Below are positions 6,461 to 8,726 of a stretch of DNA of 8,726 nt, piece after piece. The notes under the pieces were generated by a model, which was not told the DNA's origin, did no database searches, and saw nothing but the letters and a program-made list of their open reading frames with translations. The DNA is taken from NCBI GenBank assembly GCA_964430225.1, contig CAYSFE010000020.1, positions 1 through 8,726 of the forward strand, given 5' to 3'. The position numbers and the translations under genes are program-made. Source of the DNA: CAYSFE01 sp964430225 (GTDB lineage Bacteria > Patescibacteriota > Dojkabacteria > GCA-016699595 > JBAXKR01). Positions within the stretch are counted from its first letter, which is position 1. Every line of letters starts with the position of its first letter.

Positions 6461-8254
6461 ATGAAAAACATCCTAAAAATTATCAAGCTTTCTAAGCCTC
6501 TTTACAAATTAGTTGGCTTCATTAGTCTACTAATAGTCATAAACTCAGCATTAGGGGTAATAACCCCACTGTTTGTTAAGAATATTGTAGATGAAATACA
6601 AAACAGTGTAACCAATAAGACTGGTGATATGAATAAGCTAATCCTATACATTGCCATAGCATTTGGCACAGGATTCTTAGGGGTTATCATGAACGTGAGT
6701 AGTGAAAGGGTAGGAGATCATTTCGCAGGTAAACTAAGACAGTTTTTAACAGAGAAGTTTTACCATAAAGTACTCACGTTACCTCAAAGCTATTTTGATT
6801 CAGAGTTAAGTGGAAAGATAGTGAATCAGTTAAATAGAGGAATTGGTTCTATTCAAAGTTTTATGAATACAGCTACTAACTTCATAGTTCCATCTCTACT
6901 TCAAACAATATTTACAATAGTACTTTTAGCTATATACTCTCTACCAGTAGCGGGATTTGTCTTCCTTCTATTCCCTGTATATCTCTTCATATCCTACTAT
7001 TCATCTAAGAAATGGGGAGAGAAAGAAGTTCTTAAGAATGTAATAGAGGATAAGAACCGAGGAAGAATACAAGAGGTTATCTCAAACATGAAACTTGTTA
7101 AGAGTTTTTCAGGAGAGAACTTAGAATACAAAACTCTATCCACTAATTTAACTGGGATAAACAAGATATATGCAAAACAAAGTACATCTTTCCATCTATA
7201 TGATTTCTTTAGAAATACATCTTTAGAGATAATACTTTTAGCTGTAAATATTATCATTTTCGTTACAGCATTTAATGGGGGAATTACTCTAGGCACTATG
7301 GTTCTTTTAATACAACTAGTAGTACAAGCTAGATTCCCTCTTTTTGGTATGAGCTTTATCCTAGGTCAGATACAACAAGGAGAAACTGGATCTAAAGAAT
7401 ACTTGGAAATTCTAGATCTTAAATCAGTAGAACACTTTGATCAAAAAGATGAAAAGGTTGAAAGAATAAAGAGTCCAACAATAGAGTTTAAGAATGTAGG
7501 GTTTAAGTATGACACTTCAGATAAACTAGTATTTGATGATATTAGTTTCAAGCTAACTCAAAACGAAAAGATCGCTCTGGTAGGTCATTCAGGAGCTGGG
7601 AAGTCTACGATAATAAACCTAATACTTAAATTCTATGAGGCAACTAAAGGAAATATTTTAATATCAGGAAAAGACTATACCTCTCTCCCTCATTCCTTTA
7701 TAAGAGAAAATATTGCACTAGTGTTTCAAGAGAATGAACTCTTTTCAGCTAGTATTAAAGAGAATGTTGCATATGGAAGTATTAGTCAGAATTTAACAGA
7801 AGAAGAAAAAGAAAAGAGAGTAATAGAATGTCTTAAGAAAGCCAATGCATTTGATTTTGTAATGAAGTTTCCTAAGGGAATTGAATCAGAAGTAGGAGAA
7901 AGAGGAGTTAGATTATCTGGCGGACAGAAACAAAGAATACAGATAGCGAGAGCTATCATGAAAGATGCTCCAATTCTAATCTTAGATGAGGCTACAAGTA
8001 GTCTTGATTCTAAATCTGAACATGAAGTACAAGAAGCTTTAGAAGAATTAATGAAAGGAAGATTAACCATAATCATAGCACATAGATTCTCAACTATTCA
8101 AAACGTAGATAGAATAATAGTCTTAGAAGAAGGAAAGATTGCAGATATGGGAACACCTAATGAATTAGCTACAAGAAAAGGTCTATATTCAGATCTGTTA
8201 AAGTACCAGATAGAAGGAGATAAGAAACTACTAGCTAAGTTTGAACTATATTAA
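6461..8254 (+). CDS. Half-size ABC exporter (membrane domain fused to ATPase, MsbA/multidrug type)
   Basis: This is a 597-residue type IV ABC half-transporter that should work as a homodimer, or with another half, to export a substrate from the inner leaflet or cytoplasm using ATP. The membrane domain covers about 1-320 with six predicted helices (clear ones near 16-40, 58-78, 135-160, 160-178 and 253-290). The ATPase domain (about 340-580) is complete: A-loop Tyr350, Walker A GHSGAGKST (375-383), Q-loop Gln423, signature LSGGQ (485-489), Walker B ILILDE (505-510) with catalytic Glu510, D-loop SSLD (513-516), and switch His541. Length is typical. Substrate cannot be told from sequence; lipid, peptide or drug are all possible, so no gene name is given. 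No Shine-Dalgarno precedes ATG 6461; the promoter position suggests leaderless initiation. It is divergent from the rodZ-like gene and 22 nt ahead of mscL, probably in the same transcript. Confidence 0.93.
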   Translation: MKNILKIIKLSKPLYKLVGFISLLIVINSALGVITPLFVKNIVDEIQNSVTNKTGDMNKLILYIAIAFGTGFLGVIMNVSSERVGDHFAGKLRQFLTEKFYHKVLTLPQSYFDSELSGKIVNQLNRGIGSIQSFMNTATNFIVPSLLQTIFTIVLLAIYSLPVAGFVFLLFPVYLFISYYSSKKWGEKEVLKNVIEDKNRGRIQEVISNMKLVKSFSGENLEYKTLSTNLTGINKIYAKQSTSFHLYDFFRNTSLEIILLAVNIIIFVTAFNGGITLGTMVLLIQLVVQARFPLFGMSFILGQIQQGETGSKEYLEILDLKSVEHFDQKDEKVERIKSPTIEFKNVGFKYDTSDKLVFDDISFKLTQNEKIALVGHSGAGKSTIINLILKFYEATKGNILISGKDYTSLPHSFIRENIALVFQENELFSASIKENVAYGSISQNLTEEEKEKRVIECLKKANAFDFVMKFPKGIESEVGERGVRLSGGQKQRIQIARAIMKDAPILILDEATSSLDSKSEHEVQEALEELMKGRLTIIIAHRFSTIQNVDRIIVLEEGKIADMGTPNELATRKGLYSDLLKYQIEGDKKLLAKFELY

Positions 8255-8276
8255 TTAAATTATTAAATATATTACT

Positions 8277-8660
8277 ATGAAAGAACTTCTTTCAGAGTTT
8301 AAGTCATTCATTGCTAAGGGTAATGTAATTCAATTAGCTGTCGGTGTTATCATCGGAGGTGCCTTTGGAAAGATTGTAGATGCTTTGGTAAATAGTTTAC
8401 TAAATCCAATCATTGGAGCTATTACTAGAACAGAAAGTTTATCAACTCTAACATTAAATATGGGTGGATTTGCTAAATTAGGATATGGAGCATTCATAGC
8501 AGCTGTTGTTAATTTCTTAATAGTTGCAGCTGTGATATTCTTAATAATTAAGCTTCTTTCTAAAGCTGGAATTGCTACTGAGGAAAAGACTAAAGCTCCT
8601 GTTACACCTGAGGATATTTTATTACTTAGAGAGATTAGAGATTCTTTAAAGAAGAAATAG
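8277..8660 (+). CDS. mscL: MscL, large-conductance mechanosensitive channel
   Basis: MscL forms a homopentameric membrane pore that opens under membrane tension and releases solutes during osmotic downshock. The 127-residue product has the amphipathic N-terminal helix (MKELLSEFKSFIAKGN), the highly conserved first transmembrane helix and pore lining, AVGVIIGGAFGKIV (21-34), LLNPIIG (41-47) at its end, a short periplasmic loop (about 49-66), the second transmembrane helix (about 70-96, with FLIVAAVIFLIIKLL) and a cytoplasmic charged C-terminal helix (PEDILLLREIRDSLKK). Length is within the usual range of about 120-150; the periplasmic loop is on the short side. There is no Shine-Dalgarno before ATG 8277. 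The sequence upstream is almost pure A/T, so it may share the ABC transcript or use a local TATTAA/TATATT -10. It is followed by a strong terminator. Confidence 0.97.
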   Translation: MKELLSEFKSFIAKGNVIQLAVGVIIGGAFGKIVDALVNSLLNPIIGAITRTESLSTLTLNMGGFAKLGYGAFIAAVVNFLIVAAVIFLIIKLLSKAGIATEEKTKAPVTPEDILLLREIRDSLKKK

Positions 8661-8680
8661 GGGAATATGTATATTAAAAC

Positions 8681-8709
8681 AAAAGGAGAGCAGTTAAGCT
8701 CTCCTTTTT
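8681..8709 (+). terminator. Rho-independent terminator after mscL
   Basis: AAAAGGAGAGC (8681-8691) and GCTCTCCTTTT (8698-8708) form a perfect 11-bp stem with the loop AGTTAA, ending in five T (8705-8709). It starts 21 nt after the mscL stop and would end the ABC-mscL transcript. The matching A run on the left arm means it may also work for a transcript coming from the right on the minus strand. Confidence 0.92.
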
Positions 8710-8726
8710 AGATTTAAGTTGAGAAT

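Noticed and set aside
5823..6461. A 212-codon open frame on the plus strand opposite the rodZ-like gene, whose stop overlaps the ABC start as TAATG
   Set aside because: It is fully antisense to a gene with clear HTH, membrane and beta domains, and its low-complexity Ser/Phe/Leu-rich product looks like a mirror of that coding sequence. The TAATG overlap is probably chance.
8667..8711. A 14-codon ORF after mscL preceded by GGGG
   Set aside because: It runs straight through the terminator stem and its length is within chance expectation.
1..8726. CRISPR arrays, tRNA or rRNA genes, insertion sequences, toxin-antitoxin or defence genes
   Set aside because: I looked for regular repeats, cloverleaf-like sequences, transposase motifs and terminal inverted repeats and saw none. 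All stretches between genes are 64 bases or shorter.

Overview
This is an AT-rich, densely coded bacterial window, about a third GC by eye. It carries eight genes and no rRNA, tRNA, CRISPR array or mobile element that I can see. UGA acts as an ordinary stop (the primase start and the upstream stop share ATGA), which argues against the recoded SR1/Gracilibacteria groups. The lemA-htpX pair, a single-copy-looking mscL, a RodZ-type helix-turn-helix membrane protein, very short intergenic gaps and the lack of Shine-Dalgarno sequences fit a small-genome lineage such as the Candidate Phyla Radiation (Patescibacteria). That placement is an inference, and no marker here proves it.

Layout. Bases 3-569 (+) are the C-terminal part of tsaD, cut by the left edge. 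Bases 634-1725 (+) encode an unrecognised membrane-anchored extracytoplasmic protein. It ends tail-to-tail with htpX; the two stop codons interlock in one TTAA. A minus-strand block then runs from 6421 down to 1722 in the order rodZ-like, dnaG, a small unrecognised gene, lemA, htpX. Its gaps are 58 bases or less, there is no convincing internal terminator, and it may be one operon. Bases 6461-8254 (+) encode a half-size ABC exporter divergent from rodZ, followed after 22 bases by mscL and a strong intrinsic terminator at 8681-8709.

How the genes fit together. Most products act at or in the membrane: an HtpX zinc protease with its usual partner LemA, a RodZ-like scaffold or regulator, an ABC exporter and a mechanosensitive channel. 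TsaD (tRNA t6A modification) and DnaG (replication priming) are housekeeping genes.

Most notable. First, the DnaG N-terminal domain keeps the shape of the CHC2 zinc-ribbon motifs, but all four zinc ligands are replaced. In the same protein the first Asp of the Toprim DxD motif is Asn. Second, the 39-base divergent rodZ/ABC spacer holds two back-to-back extended -10 elements placed so close to both start codons that both mRNAs should be leaderless or nearly so. This agrees with the absence of clear, well-spaced Shine-Dalgarno sites elsewhere. I found no convincing novel multi-gene system; the DnaG variation and the compact divergent promoters are the best leads.
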